Part shown: one piece after another, positions 24,001 through 39,000 of the stretch
Layout: each line of letters opens with the position of its first letter
Numbering within the stretch: the stretch's first letter is position 1
Source of the DNA: Holothuria scabra
Lineage: Eukaryota > Echinodermata > Holothuroidea > Aspidochirotida > Holothuriidae
DNA length: 64,000 nucleotides
NCBI GenBank assembly: GCA_037179385.1
Contig: CM074188.1
Location: 19,175,318 to 19,239,317 of the forward strand
Direction of reading: 5' to 3'
Notes under the pieces: model-generated
Database searches by the model: none
Told to the model about the DNA's origin: nothing
What the model saw: only the letters and a program-made list of their open reading frames with translations
Program-made: the position numbers and the translations under genes

Positions 24001-27000
24001 TAATTAGGAAATCCATCAAAGTTTCCTACCTCGAGATATCCCATTTTGACAAGTTTTTCCAAGTTTGACCGATCATGACCCCAGATGTTCTTTCACCTCC
24101 CCCCCCCAAAAAAACCTTATACAGACCATCTTCTCACCATAATTCATCCACATACTAATTATGAAATCCATCCAAGATTTGTACCTTGAGTTATCCTAAA
24201 CAAGTTTTTCTGAGTTTGATCCCCTATGACCCCAAATGACCTTTGACCTCTACCAAAATCAATAGGGTTCTTCCCTACATCATAACGCATCATCATATCA
24301 AGTTTGAAATCAGTCCAAGCTTCCTACCTTGAGATATTGTGTTGAAAAGGTTTTCAGGATTTGTCCCCTTCTGACCCCAAATGACCTTTGACCTCCACGA
24401 AAATATAATAGGATTCTTCTTTACATCATACTGCATCAACATAGCAATTTTGAAATGAATCCAACTTTCATACCATGATGTATCATGTAAACAAGGATTT
24501 CAGGGTTTGACCCCATGTGACCCTGAATGACCTTTGACCTCCACCAAAATTTATTGGGTTCTTCTTTACATCATAACACATCAACATATCAAGTTTGTCA
24601 TTAATCCAAGTTTCCTACCTTGAGATATAGTGTTAACAAGGATTTCAAGGTTTGACCCCATGTGATCCCAAATGACATGTGACCTCCACGAAAATAAATC
24701 TATTTTTTTCTTACATATAAGGCATCAACATATCAAGTTTGAAATCAATCCAAGTTTCCTACCTTAAGATATAGTGTAAACAAGGATTTCAGGGTTTGAC
24801 CCCATGTGACCCCAAATGACCTTTGACCTCCACGAAAATAAATCTGTTTTTTTTCTTACATCATAATGCATCAACATATCCAGTTTGAAATGAATCCAAG
24901 TTTCCTACCTTGAGATATAGTGTAAACAAGGATTTCAGGGTTTGACCCCATGTGACCCTGAATGACCTTTGACCTCCACCAAAATCAACAGGGTCCTTCC
25001 TTACATCATAATGCATCAACATATCAAGTTTGAAATTAGTCCAAGTTTTCTACCATGAGATACTGTGAAAGAAGGATTTCGGGGTTTGACCCCATGTGAC
25101 CCCAAATGACCTTTGACCTCCACGAAAATAAATCTGTTTTTTTTCTTACATCATAATGCATCAACATATCAAGTTTGAAATGAATCCAAGTTTCCTACCA
25201 TGAGATATCGTGTAAACAAGGATTTCAGGGTTTGACCCCATGTGACCCCAAATGACCTTTGACCTCCACGAAAATCAATAGGGTTCTTCTTTACATCATT
25301 ACGCATTAACATATCAAGTTTGAAATTAATCCAAGTTTTCTGCCATGAGATATCGTGTAAACAAGAATTTTGGGGTTTGGCCCCACGTGACCCCAAATGA
25401 CCTTTGACCTCCACGAAAATCGATAGGGTTCTTCCTTACATCATAATGCATCAACATATCAAGTTTGAAATTAATCCAAGTTTCCTATCTTGAGATATTG
25501 TGTAAACAAGGATTTTGGTTTTCGACCCCCTGTGACCCCAGATGACCTTTGACCTCAACCAAAATAAATAGGGTTCTTCCTCTCAGTATGGGGTATCTGT
25601 GTACCAAGTTTGAGAACTGTCAGATCTTCTCTTCTCAAGATATCATGTAAACAAGCAAAGTGTCACAAACACACACACATACACACACACTCACACACAG
25701 ATACACACAAGACATCATGAATGCATAGGTTTCTCTTTTCATCGAAACCAAAAATCCTTCATGCACTTAGGCCCTACTTCCATACGTCTCATACATAGGG
25801 ATTGGGTTAAGGTAACATGCTCCTGTTTGTAGGGTAAAAGCAATTGCCCTAACAGGAGTTTTCAAACAACAGCTTTACCTCGGAGATTTCTTCTTCATAT
25901 TTCCTTTCAAGTATCTGCATAATATTCATGACTTGAATACTGCATACCCATGGTAAACAATCAGTAAATTTCACCGGTAAGTTTCACAATTGAATTGAGG
26001 AAAAATATTGTCACTTGATTCTCAGGAACCATTCATGAAATGGGATAAACTACTACACTAAATCAAATTGGGGTAACTGCAGCATTTTCCCTTAAGTATC
26101 TTTCCTTTGTGTCCACAATTGAGTAAAAATCATGACATCATCCTCAACCAAAGTTTTAAAACTCCTTGATTTTTGAAAACCAACCTTCATCTCACATATT
26201 ATTTATTATCAGTTGCAACAGCTTCACAATAATAACAGCCTAATTAATTTCAGCCAGCACAATCATCCAGCTTTAAATATGGTAGCCTAGAGTTTGTTTT
26301 AGTCACACAAATGCAAACATCGTCTACCAGAATATCATTTCTACACATATTATTAACTACCATCTTTACAGGAACTAATCACCAGTACAAAACTTGTTGG
26401 GCTACTTTTGCTTTAAAGGGGTATGTTGAGTTGATATCGATCAATTGAACAAAGATCACATATCAATGCCCATTATTAGCATAATTAGTCACGTTTCCCA
26501 TCCGAAAGCTTTGAAAAATACAAAAATTTAAAATATTTATGTCACGGCTTGTAATGTTTTTTTGTACATGATTTGAAAGAGTGTCCAGTCACAAGACTTT
26601 TAAAAATGGAATTGAATCATCAATTTCTCACTCATAAAATATATATTAAGATGTAGGATGTATTTTTGGCTATATTGAACATTTATCATTTGGATGTGAA
26701 GAAAAATTGGTGAATTTTCACAAACCAAATCAATGTGTCACCCTGAATGTAGATATTGCATAATATTTGTCAGCATCAGTTACAAGAACTCCAAGGTTGT
26801 CAACTTTTTCCTGCAGAATGTAACACTTGCTACACAACAACTCATCTATATAATACATCTGAACCATAAACCTATCAACTCAATTGTTGGAACATTACAT
26901 CTTTAAAATATGAGGACCCATATGGGAACGATTCTCATGATTTTGTTCACATAGAAACCTATCGCGCAACAGATACCGGATGCATCATCGAATGTAAACA

Positions 27001-30000
27001 AAGATTTAGATGACACCATTATTTTCATAGGTATCTCCTAGCGTGCATGTATATTGCCGCGAACAGATGTATTGTTGTTACTGTGTTACCTACATCCTAT
27101 TGTAAAAAAGCACATGTAACAACTGGAAGACATTACTAAGGAAAAACTCACTGTTTTAAACGCTGGTACAGAACGCTATAAGCAGCGGTATGCTGTAAAA
27201 TGACTGTCAATTGTAGTATGCAGGGTAAAGATCTACGTGCCATTTTTATTAACTGTTATGATTGGCATTAACAGCAGACCATGTTTTAAGGTAAAATGGG
27301 CTATATGAAACTACTAACAGCGACGTAACTTTTGTTTTGTATTAGTAATAGTATAGACCTAACCTAACGTAAGGCGTCCTCTGCTTGGGTCTTCATGCAC
27401 AGCTTTTTAAAGTCGGAATTTTTTCGAAACAGTTACCCATTGTTTGGCATAGTCTTCGGTTTCTACTAGACTGCAACTTCCATGATACAAAAAATATTTC
27501 AAAGTAATATAAGCGAGCTAATTTGTATGAAAATGGTCTAACTTATCACAGTAACTCGTATGGAAAACAAAGTATTTGACATGTGTTGCTGCCTATGTGT
27601 GAAACCCCCCACAAGTAACAATGGAACGGCCAATGACGTCATAGCAAGTTCAATAGAGAAGCAAAGAAAAGAGGTAAATGTCTTAAACCTTTTCTCATTT
27701 GTCTTGAAAAAGTATGGTACTTAGTTTACTCCAATCAAATTGAGTCTTTGAAATATGGTAATGAACAAAATAGACTTACAAAAGTCATTTGAAATAGTAC
27801 AGAACAGCTTACCGATAGCAAGTTAAAAAGAGTTTTTTGGAAGGGCTTGTGGAGTTTGAGCTACATCTCCATTGTAAATTTTTAAAAATCATTTTTTTCA
27901 AACATGAAAGTATGGAATTTTACATTTACTTAGAGTTATAAAAGAAATGTAAGAAGACTTAAAACAAGTTAAACCTCAGTAAAGTGATTGAAATAAGAAG
28001 ATATTTGTAACAGAAGTTTAGATATGACCTGTTTTGTTACATGAACCTTGAATTTTCACTGCCGGTTTTACACACTGACTAGTCACTACATGTGGCAGCT
28101 TGTAGTATGTGATCCAATTGTTCCCATATGCACTGACTTTAAAGAACTTGGGAACATGTGCTTTTTGAATAATGTACTTGTTAAAGGGGAATATTGAAAG
28201 TTCATAAAATGCATCAAATTTTTCAACACGTGTAAAGTTTTCTTCAAATACTAATGACATAGTCACACTTTGACAATCCCCATATCCTACATACTAAGTG
28301 ATGAACTATGCGTATGTAATGATTTCTTTTTTTTTTTACAAATTTGTGACCAGACACTTCTAATTAAGCATAAAACCTTTACTTGCCAAGATACAAAAAA
28401 ATTCAAAATTTTCAATTTTTGCTTTACTTGTGAATACAAAAAAGTATGATGCTAATAAGTATTGTCATATGATCTACATATAATTTCCAGTTCTTTTGTT
28501 GAGTTATATCAAGTCAATATGCCCCTTTAACCATACTTCATGTACAATGTAGCACAAACAATGTCTATTGCTGGGTTCATTCTACCACAAGTACATTACA
28601 CCCTTGCAACTCATCAATCATTTACAGCAACCTTTTACCTGAATACGATATGAATAAACAAACAGTTGTATCTTACAACTCCCTGCTGATGGCAACGACT
28701 TTTGATGTCAGCACCTGGAGTGTTTGAACAGATATACATTGAAACAATATCTGATTTAATTGCCTCCTTCCTGGAACTGATGAATATTTTATTTTGGGGT
28801 AAACAGCACCTAGACAGACTTTACAGATAATAAAACAAAAGACCCCTCCTCTAGAAGGAAATTGACACGTGAAGTTGCAAAGGTCAGAGTTCTCCCCTCA
28901 TTAGTGATATTTTTAAACTTTGTGGCTTTGAACAAGAACATCATTTTATTTTTTTTCTTCCAGCAAAAAATTAAATGCCATACGTTATATTACTATCAAT
29001 GAATACATTAACTCTGTGGACTATTGGAGACCATTAACGATATCATCATATTTCCTGATTGACATTTATTACTGTCTGAAACATGTCTCCTGACATAGAC
29101 ACAGAATTGCAGACATAATGTTCAAGTACGAGTAGGAGGCCTACTTACCCCACCATCAAATAAGTCAAGAGCTATGAAAGTGTTTTTATTCTGAGATACC
29201 ACAAAGAGAAGAGCTTGCTGCTGTGTAGTGCTGAAATCTATCTTGACTTGAAAACCACTTGAGACAGTTATATTATCACCTGCAAAGAATAAAGAGGATA
29301 TACCATTTGATTTTCCAAAAGAAATAGGTCTTTCCTGTATCTGATCCTCCAAGCCCATCTTCATCTCATGTTTTCAAATTTTATGAGGAGGTGACTTACG
29401 TTGACAAGCTTGGTTCAGTAAAGAAGGTGACAGATGGCTCTGAAGTGACATCAAGTTTAGAACAAATTGTGAAAGCCCTTAAAGGGGTAGTCTTAATAGC
29501 TTGAAGTTGTGAAAATGACAAGTAAGTCAATAACTAACTGACAAAAATAAGGGATAGATACATCACGTGGTAGCACTGGGAAATAATTTTGAACTGCAGT
29601 TTGCAATGGGAAAATGGGGTATGGTTCAATGGAAATTTATCAATCTTTGAATTTCATTGATTTAACCTAGTTTAGTAGGAGGCACATATAGTATCATCCA
29701 GACATATCCTTCTGAAGTATGTCTACTACACATGGGTGCAAAATCTAAAAACAGTGTGCATTGCACTCAATTATGTGCTCCCAACATGATGTTAAGTGTT
29801 TTCAATGCATGCAGCATATGTTGCTTTCATTAAAACTTGACTAAAAATCATGTCATGTTATTCATACACCATTTTTTAAGCACCCATGAAGTTTTCCCCC
29901 TCTCAGTTAAATTCAAGAAAACTTGCCACTACCTGACTGTAAAAATCTTATTTTTTGTGTCCACAAACTATAGACGAATCTGATTGGTACTTGTTTTTGG

Positions 30001-33000
30001 TGACTGTAGGCAGCCATTAGTGGGGTCCACCAGCCTTTAATCGTCTTCATTTATTGTCTATGTGAATTTCAAATCCTCACATTCAGTGAAGTTGAGAAAA
30101 TTAAGACTCACTTTAGTGTACAATCATCCATGGAACAGGTAAGGAAGGAAATTTATAGATTAAAGGTGATGGACCCCAGTGATGGCAGACTAAAATCAGA
30201 CCACCACAATCTGTCCCGATTCGTCTATAGTCATCCCAAAGTTTATTGAAAGACATTTCCTGCGCAACTCATGGAGAGTGCATGCACCTTCACTGTACTG
30301 TGTTCAAAGTACTACTGGCTTTAACTGCACACTGTATACAATGCCCAAAGCAAAACTGCTTTTTTGGCCTAGCATATACATGTCAAGGCAAATGCAGCAT
30401 TTCCACCAGGTTTGGTAATCCTCTTGTCCACTATGGGGTAAAATTTGGGGATGGAATCTTATGGGCAGTTTCACAGCATGACCCAATACAAATGATGAAA
30501 AGGCCCTACCAATTAATCATTTACAAGACATACTGAACCATCACATACTAATGCTCAGATACACTTGACTTCAACCAACAGGAGTCATTTGAAGGGGAAG
30601 TTTAAAAGGGGAAGTTTAATCAAAAATTTATTTTTCATATGTGAAAAAGGAACAAAATCTACACAGTGTGGTGAAAGTTCCATTCAAATTGGACATGTAT
30701 TTTTTCAGATATCAGTAAATGAAGTAGTGTTCGACCGATTGTGCTATAATCGGTAATACCCGATTACCGATTATTTAATTTGACAATCGGCCGGATGCCG
30801 ATTACCGATTATTAAAAAGAGGGAAGTCACATGTTTGTCACTTTAGTACATGCCCCTTGCTTCATGCATATCGTATAACCATAACCAGTTCTGGATGGAA
30901 AATATTGGGAATAATTCTGTTCGTTTCACGAACGGAATATTATTTTTGTAGGCAAAATATTTTCACTTCAAAAGTGGAGATACGATCATTCCCATGGCAG
31001 GGGTAAAATGTATACGTTTGTGATTATCAATGCATCCCGTTTTGGTGGGAAGTTAAAGGATTGAGTATTTACGGGAATTTTAACGAAATTAAGAGCAAGT
31101 TTCAAGTATATTTAGCCCCTTTTTCCAGTTTGCAAATAATCGGTGGCAGTGATCGGTTGGATGGCAGAATTTTACCGATGCCGATTATTTACCGATAACG
31201 TAATAATCGGCCCGATGCCGATTACATAACAGATAATCGGTCGAACACTAAAATGAAGTCAGCAGATTTGTGTTCAAAAGTGAGTTTCAGGGCAGCAGAG
31301 CTTATATCACTTCCTCACATTGACAAGGAATGCTTTGTTTCCCTTTGTTTTTATCAGACTTGTGTTTGCCTGGAAGTTAATAGGAGTATGACCTCCCTGT
31401 GGGGGATCCAAAGTGTGTAAAATTCTCATGCTACTTATCCAATCACATTTTTAATAAAATGGAATTGTTGAAGAGAAAATCCAGTATAAAGTTTAAAGAA
31501 AAAGAAAAGACTGTCCACTAATGTGGGGATGTGATGTCATATGTACTTGCTTCAAGTTCACTTTTTGTTGAAAATGTGAAAACTTAACATGCTCATATCA
31601 GATATCAGATTTCAATGCAAATTTCACCAAAATGCTCAAAATAATTACCCCTGTAACATACCAAATCCTGTTGTGACCTAAACCGCTTCTTTTAAATCCT
31701 TTATATGGTGAAACCTTTGTAACAATCTTTTTTCCACAGTGATCTTACAAACCGGTATATACATCTGAAAAGATGCATTTATAAATCAGTCCACATCAAA
31801 ACCGAAAATCCTATGGGAATTTTGCAAATGAATCAAGTGAGATGGTATTAGATCTGCTGTTTCGAAAACTGCCCTTGATTTAGACTCAAAAAAGAACAAC
31901 TTTGATAAAAAAAGTCTTCAAAGCAGATGTAGATTAAATTGAATAGATGCAAACTGTGTAAATCTTGAACATGTCAAAAATCTAGGTTATCAAAAGAGTT
32001 ATCATCTTTAAATCCCATATTAAATCTCTAGGGACAAAGATTTTTGGAATTTAAAAGAACTTGAATATCTTAGAGGACCCAGGTTATATATGGAGATGTT
32101 TCCACAAAAATAGATGATGACTCAGACAAGGGATAATGAAGAAAACATTACATACTCAGTTTGAGGTATCCATTTCCGGTAAAAAATGTCTTCAACTCTA
32201 CTGAATTCTGCTCACATAATTCAGTACCTTTTGAAACATTTGGAATGCTAAAATAAAAAGGAATGAAAAATAAAGAAAATATCTTCCTTGGGTTTGGAGA
32301 GTCCAAGGGTAGTAGAACAAATAAAATTCAGCACCCAATTCCAGGCCCATAGCCAGGGGGGTCCAAGCATTTGAACCACCCACCCAGCTTGAGGGAGGTC
32401 CATTTTTCCAGATTACATGTATTTTTTCTGAAAAAGTGGTGTACTGTGTGGAATTCCTGGGGAAAAAGGACCTTTTGTTGTGTTCAAAAGTCCTCTAAAA
32501 TGCTCCAGATTGCAGGAGATCTGCAGATTTTAAACTTATCCAGGGAAGCATGCCCGGACCCCTAGCAAGTGCATGCCTACGGCACGCGCCAGCTGCCCCC
32601 GTATTTGGCAAAAGGTCCACATCTTGGAAAAAAGACCCACTCCTCCACATGGGCTGGCTATGGGCCTGAGTTTCTGGCCATAATTTTTATAACTTTCTAT
32701 TCTACCCATAAATTGTTTCCATCAACAAGTTTCACAAATAAAGCTTAAATCTCCATCAATATGATAATACACTAAGTCAAAAACACAGCACTACATTTAT
32801 CTGATGTTAATAGCTGGTTGGCACATCTGACTTACAGTCAGGAGTTTGGGAGTTTGCGAGTTCAAGTCCTGGCTAGGTCATGCAAAAGACTTTAAAAATG
32901 GAACGTATTGCCATTGTGCTTGATGCTTAGCATAAGCAACGGAGTAGTAAAAACAAGCCAGTTTGCCACAACTGGAAAAAGGCAGTGGCTGGCTAGATTT

Positions 33001-36000
33001 AAACCAATTGGTTAGAAACTGGGACATAAAACTCCATCTAACAAATGAATTGATGATGGTTACAGACAAATGTATGATCATGTGGACTGCACTAACAACA
33101 AATTTGAGCAACATACAACATCTACAAAGGTATTCAAACCGTTAGCTGGAAGTTCCATCTTCCCAATGAGTCTTAAACCATACATAATTATTGTGAACAA
33201 ATGGAAAACGATGTAGACAGGGCTTTAGAATTTTATATCCTGTCCAATTTCCCCTTGCTACTATACTCCATAATACAATAATTATTGCCTTATGAAAATT
33301 AGTCTGGGTGTGTGAGATCCTTACTTACAAAATTAACAACAGTTTTACAAGTTCAAAAGTCAACCATGCTTTAAGCATTTTAAAAGGGCTAATATACATC
33401 CCACAGTTACAAAGTGCAGATGTGAAGCTTCAGTCCTCTCTCTTAGCTTACTTCTTAACCCTTTTTCAAACTTCTCCCCCGCATGTGTAGCATACCTGCC
33501 AACTTTTTCCAAAGAAAAATAGTAATGAAGATACATGTGGTGATCGCCAGCCTGGGGGAGGGGTCTAAGGGGAGGGGGTGCCCCCTCCCCTTTGAAAAAT
33601 TTTTGCCTTTGTACGACAGGCTAGACGCAAAATGGTGCAACATTTGGTACAAGATTTGAATGAAATGAAACACCCTTCTTTGTTTATTTTTCTTGCTCAG
33701 TGAAATATCTTCAAGGAGAAAGTTGCATCTTTACTTACATGCAGTTAACTTTAAATCTGTGAGGAAACAGAAATGCATGAAATAGCCCCTTCGCCATCTA
33801 CATTTCCCTGGCCATCCCAAATCAACTGTAGGCTAGATACCTCATAAGAATGGCTATTTGTTTCCCTTTACTAGGCTTTTCTAGGCCTAGATGTTTTGCA
33901 CATTTTCACCCTCCAAAACTAAGTTACTAGTCCTAGTAAGACATAGGCTAGGCCCTACTACATTACATATACCTACAAAAAGGCTGGGTGTTTAGGTCTA
34001 GTGATACTATTCTCCATAGTTTGACACACATTCCAACAAACCAGAGAGTGTAGAGGCCTATCATTGAAATGGAATCCTCACTCTGTCAATTGCGTCGATA
34101 TAATTATAAGCCAGTCAGCTAGCCTATACCAGGAATCTCACGTTACGCTAAAGCATACTGTATAGGCCTGGCCTACACTCAGATACTACAATAGTAGCTT
34201 AAAGTTCAATGAAATACATCGTGCATTACTTCACGGTCACATACAGTAGCCTAACATTAGGCCTCACTGAGAAACATTCCAAGTTTCGCTAACTGGAATC
34301 GATGTTTCCAAACGTGGAGCAGTTAGGCGGTTCGTACAGTAAATTGAGGTTTGAATTTTAAAGAATATTCACTGGTAAGAATCTCAAAAAAGAGCGATGA
34401 GAGCGCTACGAAGCATAACCATTAACACGTCATTGACATATGCAGTACAGCCAGCCAAAGGAGGATGCGATACGAACCACTGCACCAGAAGTGCAATTAC
34501 ATGTCACCGTGTTACATACCGTGCAGCCGTATTGCGTGCTGCATGCATGCTATATAGAGCATGTGTGCTGTATCCGTACGTACACACAGAAGCAGCGTGG
34601 TATTGCATAACACACACAGAAGCCAACTTAACACACTGGGAGGCAGTATACGGCAGTGCATGCAGCGCTGAGTATATTACGGAGAGTTGGTGTATACAGG
34701 AGCTTTCCACATTGCGTGTTTACATTTGAAGACTGTACTTCGGGGATCGGGAAAATGAAAAATAGTAATTTGGGCGCTGTAATTCGGAATTCGTAGTCAG
34801 GTATAAAAAATCGTAATAATTACGCCAAAATCGTAAAAGTTGGCAGGTATGGTGTAGAGATGATAAAAAAGTTAAATATGTACTGTCAAATTGTGTGAGG
34901 TTTTAAAATTGATTCCACCAAATGTAACTTAGTAACTTGTAAAAGGAAATAAAAATTCCCCTGGATTTAGTTTGAAATATCACTTTCGAATTTCCTTTAC
35001 TATCTTTTAGCAATGTCTTTTAAAATATTTGCAGCATGCATTGAATAGGTGAGGTAAAATTGTATAACACAATGGGCATAAATTGAACAATTCAATAACA
35101 ATACTTCTTTCACAAGATTAGAAAGAATTATCTAGTTTTTCTTGTTAAGTGCTACTGGGTCTTACAAGAAATAGTTACAGCTTCATAGTGCTTCATCTCC
35201 CTCCCCTGGATGCTATAAGGCTACAAGTACGAAGGTTTATCTCATACCTTAATGGCAGCACCAAATCTCTGGCATAGTTACCACTGACCTCCAACATTCG
35301 AATACATCCATCAAAGTGCTTCCCATTCTATTCAAATGAATGGATAAGTAATATATCAATTACATTGGCATCATAAGTGGAAGCACTTTACAACATGAGT
35401 GGTGTTAAGTTTCATTTCTCATATTAAACTTAGTACCAAACATATCAAATATTTGGAATCTCCTATTTGATTCAATTAGTACTCAAACTTTCAGCTGGTG
35501 TAATATTTTATTTCAACTTTGGCATAGCTCCCAAGTTCCAAGAAGGTATATGTGGGTTCACCTCTGACCTTTTTCGGGAATTAATTTCTTTCTCAAATAT
35601 TTGTACAATTACCACAAGATGAGTGTATTTAGAACAAAATGGTTATGTGGCCTTGATAGAGTAATGGCAATTATAAGTGTTTGCATAGGACTGAGTGGTT
35701 TTGATATTTGTTCAAACATTGTTCATTTGTTGGGTTGAAATTTTTCAGAGAATCCCCTTCCTTCACCTACAAAATGGGCATTTGTTTTTTTATTTTGCAA
35801 GTTGCATAGCACGGCTATTCAAATCAATTGCTCCAAGTAGAATGATTTCAATACCTGCAGAGGTTAGCTTTGTTGCAACAGTCAGCATAATAACCCCCTT
35901 TTTGCAAGACAGGCAGCAGGATGCACAGTGATCTGGTTGATACCACATTTGTGGTTTAGTTAGGAGGTATACATTCATGGGTGGGTTTTTTTCTTTTGAC

Positions 36001-39000
36001 CCAATCAAAGATACTTGAAATTTGGGTTTTTCAAAGATTGGGTGGGTCAGCAGGTTCGTGTGTTCAAATGCAGACCAAACCTGCTAAATGCAGGTCACTC
36101 GGGAGGCATACTTTTGTCAGCTAGAGGTTGTACACATTACAGCATAAAAAGAAGACGTTTAAAACACAACAAAGTTCCTATAAGTCTAAATAGAACAAAA
36201 ATGAAGAAAGATGTGGTTTTTGTTAAGAAAAAAAAAAAAAAAAACTGAAAAACCCAAAGATTTGGTGATTCCTAGCCAACATTATATATTTTTGGGAAAT
36301 TTTGATTTTTGACCTCTGGTGACCCCAGAGAATGCTATTGAAAATTCTTGGTTTTGACCTGGGTCGACCTCTCATGCACCACTGATTTCCACCAAAAACA
36401 AAAGGGTATTCCTCTTATGGTGTTTTCAAGCCATTTAAGACATCTTTGCAGTTTTACCTCTTAAGTGATCCCAAGTGACTTTTGACCTCAACCAAAAACA
36501 ATAGGGTCATTTGTGTCAACACTTCAAGTTTATAAGCCACATATGAAAGTCATCATCATTGCTATCGTGAGACATTGTGTTTACAAGATGTTCAAACCTG
36601 TTATCAGGGCGACAAAATTTCAGGAGCACCAAATGTGTAAAAATGTACCAAATTAATAGCCTACTTCAAACTCTAGGGGGCAAAAAAATAAACAAAAAAG
36701 CAAATTGCAGCCAATGACAGGGTTTTTTCAGTTTCACCTTTAGTGATCTCAGATGACCTTCAACCTCCAACAAAGTGGTAGGGTCCTTCCTTTCAACCTG
36801 GCAAATCCAAATAGCAGATGTGAAGTGTCAGCCATTGCTATCTTAAGATATTGTATTTTCAAGCCATTTTGTTCGATTTCACAGTTTAACTGCTTTCCTT
36901 TCAACGTGGCAAATCTATAAAGCATACATGAAGTGTCAGCCATTGATATCTGAAGATTTTGTTTTACCATTTATTTTGGAGATTTTTGCACTTTTACTAG
37001 CTGCTGGTGACTACAAATGACCTTTAAGCTTCACCAAAAACAATATTCTTCCTCAAAAATGATAAATCTATACATTCCATGCAAGAAAAGTGTTGGTCAC
37101 TTCTAACATGAGATATTCTGTTGACAAGCAGTGTCACAAACACACACACCTACATGCACATCATCACCACATAGATTCCTTGCCTGACTTTGGAAACGAA
37201 ACAAATGATATATTCTTTGATGCATACCTTGAATCATCAATTCATACAATCTAAGCAGTTCATCTAGGTATAACAAATAATGTTAAAATTGTGGAGGCAA
37301 GGTAGTCTTGACTGTTTACAAGTATCATTACCATTAGAAGGCAGGTGAGATTTAAAGAAACAATTACTTAATTGTAAGATGACATTCTTACCAGAGTTGA
37401 AGAAATGTATGGGTTCACTATATCTTGACTGATACCTCCAAGGTAGAAGTTAGTTTGTACATTTATTTGTGAAGTCACATTTGTGGCACCTTGACCCTGG
37501 ACAAATTCATTTGTCTCATCAACAAGAATTCCAATGAAGTCACTTATTCTCAGGACCAGCACCTGGTAAGAACAAGGAAGGAATTAAGATAATAATTTGG
37601 CATTAAAATTTTACAACTATTTCAAACGTAGCAGGCTACATGCAATATTATTTTTTCTCCCTGACATCTGAAGTGTTTAGAGCATCAGACTTGCAGTCGG
37701 ACGGCTGGGAGTTCCAGTCATGGCCGGGTCATTCTGAAGACATTAAAAATGGAACTTACTGCCATTTTGCTTGGTACTCAGCATAAGCAATGGAATAAGG
37801 AAAACAAGTCAGTGAGCCACAACTGGAATAAAAAAAAAAAAGCTGTAGCTGGACTGACTTTAACCAGTCTGTTTGAATTGAGCTGTAAAATCCCTTCCCC
37901 ACCCCCTCATGTCTTCGAAAAATTTATTGAGAGGCAGACAAAGTTGTGGACAAATTGGTAAGTGCAGACGAGTGTTAGACCTCCATGGTCTAAGGCTTCC
38001 TGTTTTAAATTACATAGAACTGCTTTATTTAGTTAGTACTCTGTTATGTGATATCAGATGAATTATTTCTCAAATATACATAGCACTGTGAAATTAATTT
38101 CACATGCTTGTTTCAATTTCTTCAAACATTGCATACATGAAGATACCGTTTTCTAGTTTGTGCTGGAATGTATCAACTGTAACAATGTTGTCCATGAAAC
38201 AAAACTCAAATTATTGTTGTATTCTTCTTGCTAAAGTACATATACATTGAAATGTGCAACTCAATGTCATTCGAGCTATTCATCTACATCATAAACTAAC
38301 CCTGACATGGTTTTCTAGGTTAATGCACTGAAACATTTGTAAATTTTAAAATTTTCAAACCTAACAACATTCACATTAGCTTAACTTGAGATAAGAACAA
38401 TATTAAACCAGGTTTAAATCTTCCAGATGTGCTAAAAATCAAACTCTTTGGGAAATTTAGAAGAATGGAAGGTGTGCTGCTCTACTAAACTTTGACTGAT
38501 ATATCTGAGTTCCTATTATTTATTTAGGTGTGCAATTAATTGCACTTCTCTCAGTGATCATTTGGGTCAAGTGGTGATCAAAACCACATCCATTTGCACA
38601 CAGTGAAATCCAAGGCCTTGTAAAACTATATGTATACTTGCCTCATACCACTGTCCTGTGTCATATCTGGCTTTGGTGCTTACATCCAGACCTGTTGTAA
38701 ATGCTGAAGAAGTCATCATGTTAAATGATAGTTTACCATCTCGTAGCAGCAAGGCAAACCATTGTGAAGGTGAATTTGCTTGATTTGCACCATAATACAA
38801 AATGCCGTCAGGAGAGTGGGCTCGAAACTGGACTTTAATGACAAAACTGAAAAAAGAAGAACAAAAATTTGTGTACTAAGCCATGAGTTCAATGTGCAAA
38901 CATAAGATATACCAAAAAGTACTGTTCTTGAGTCTGGTACAAAGGTAAGGCATCTGTCTGCATAATTTGACCTTTAAACTTTTGAGAGCACTAGTAGAGC

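Noticed and set aside
24200..25650. Regularly spaced repeats that might be taken for a CRISPR array
   Set aside because: The whole ~145-bp unit is repeated without unique spacers, the host is eukaryotic, and the array ends in transposon-like termini.
34397..34729. 110-codon plus-strand ORF
   Set aside because: Composition is shaped by CATGCATGC-like words inside a transposon; no transposase or other motif is visible.
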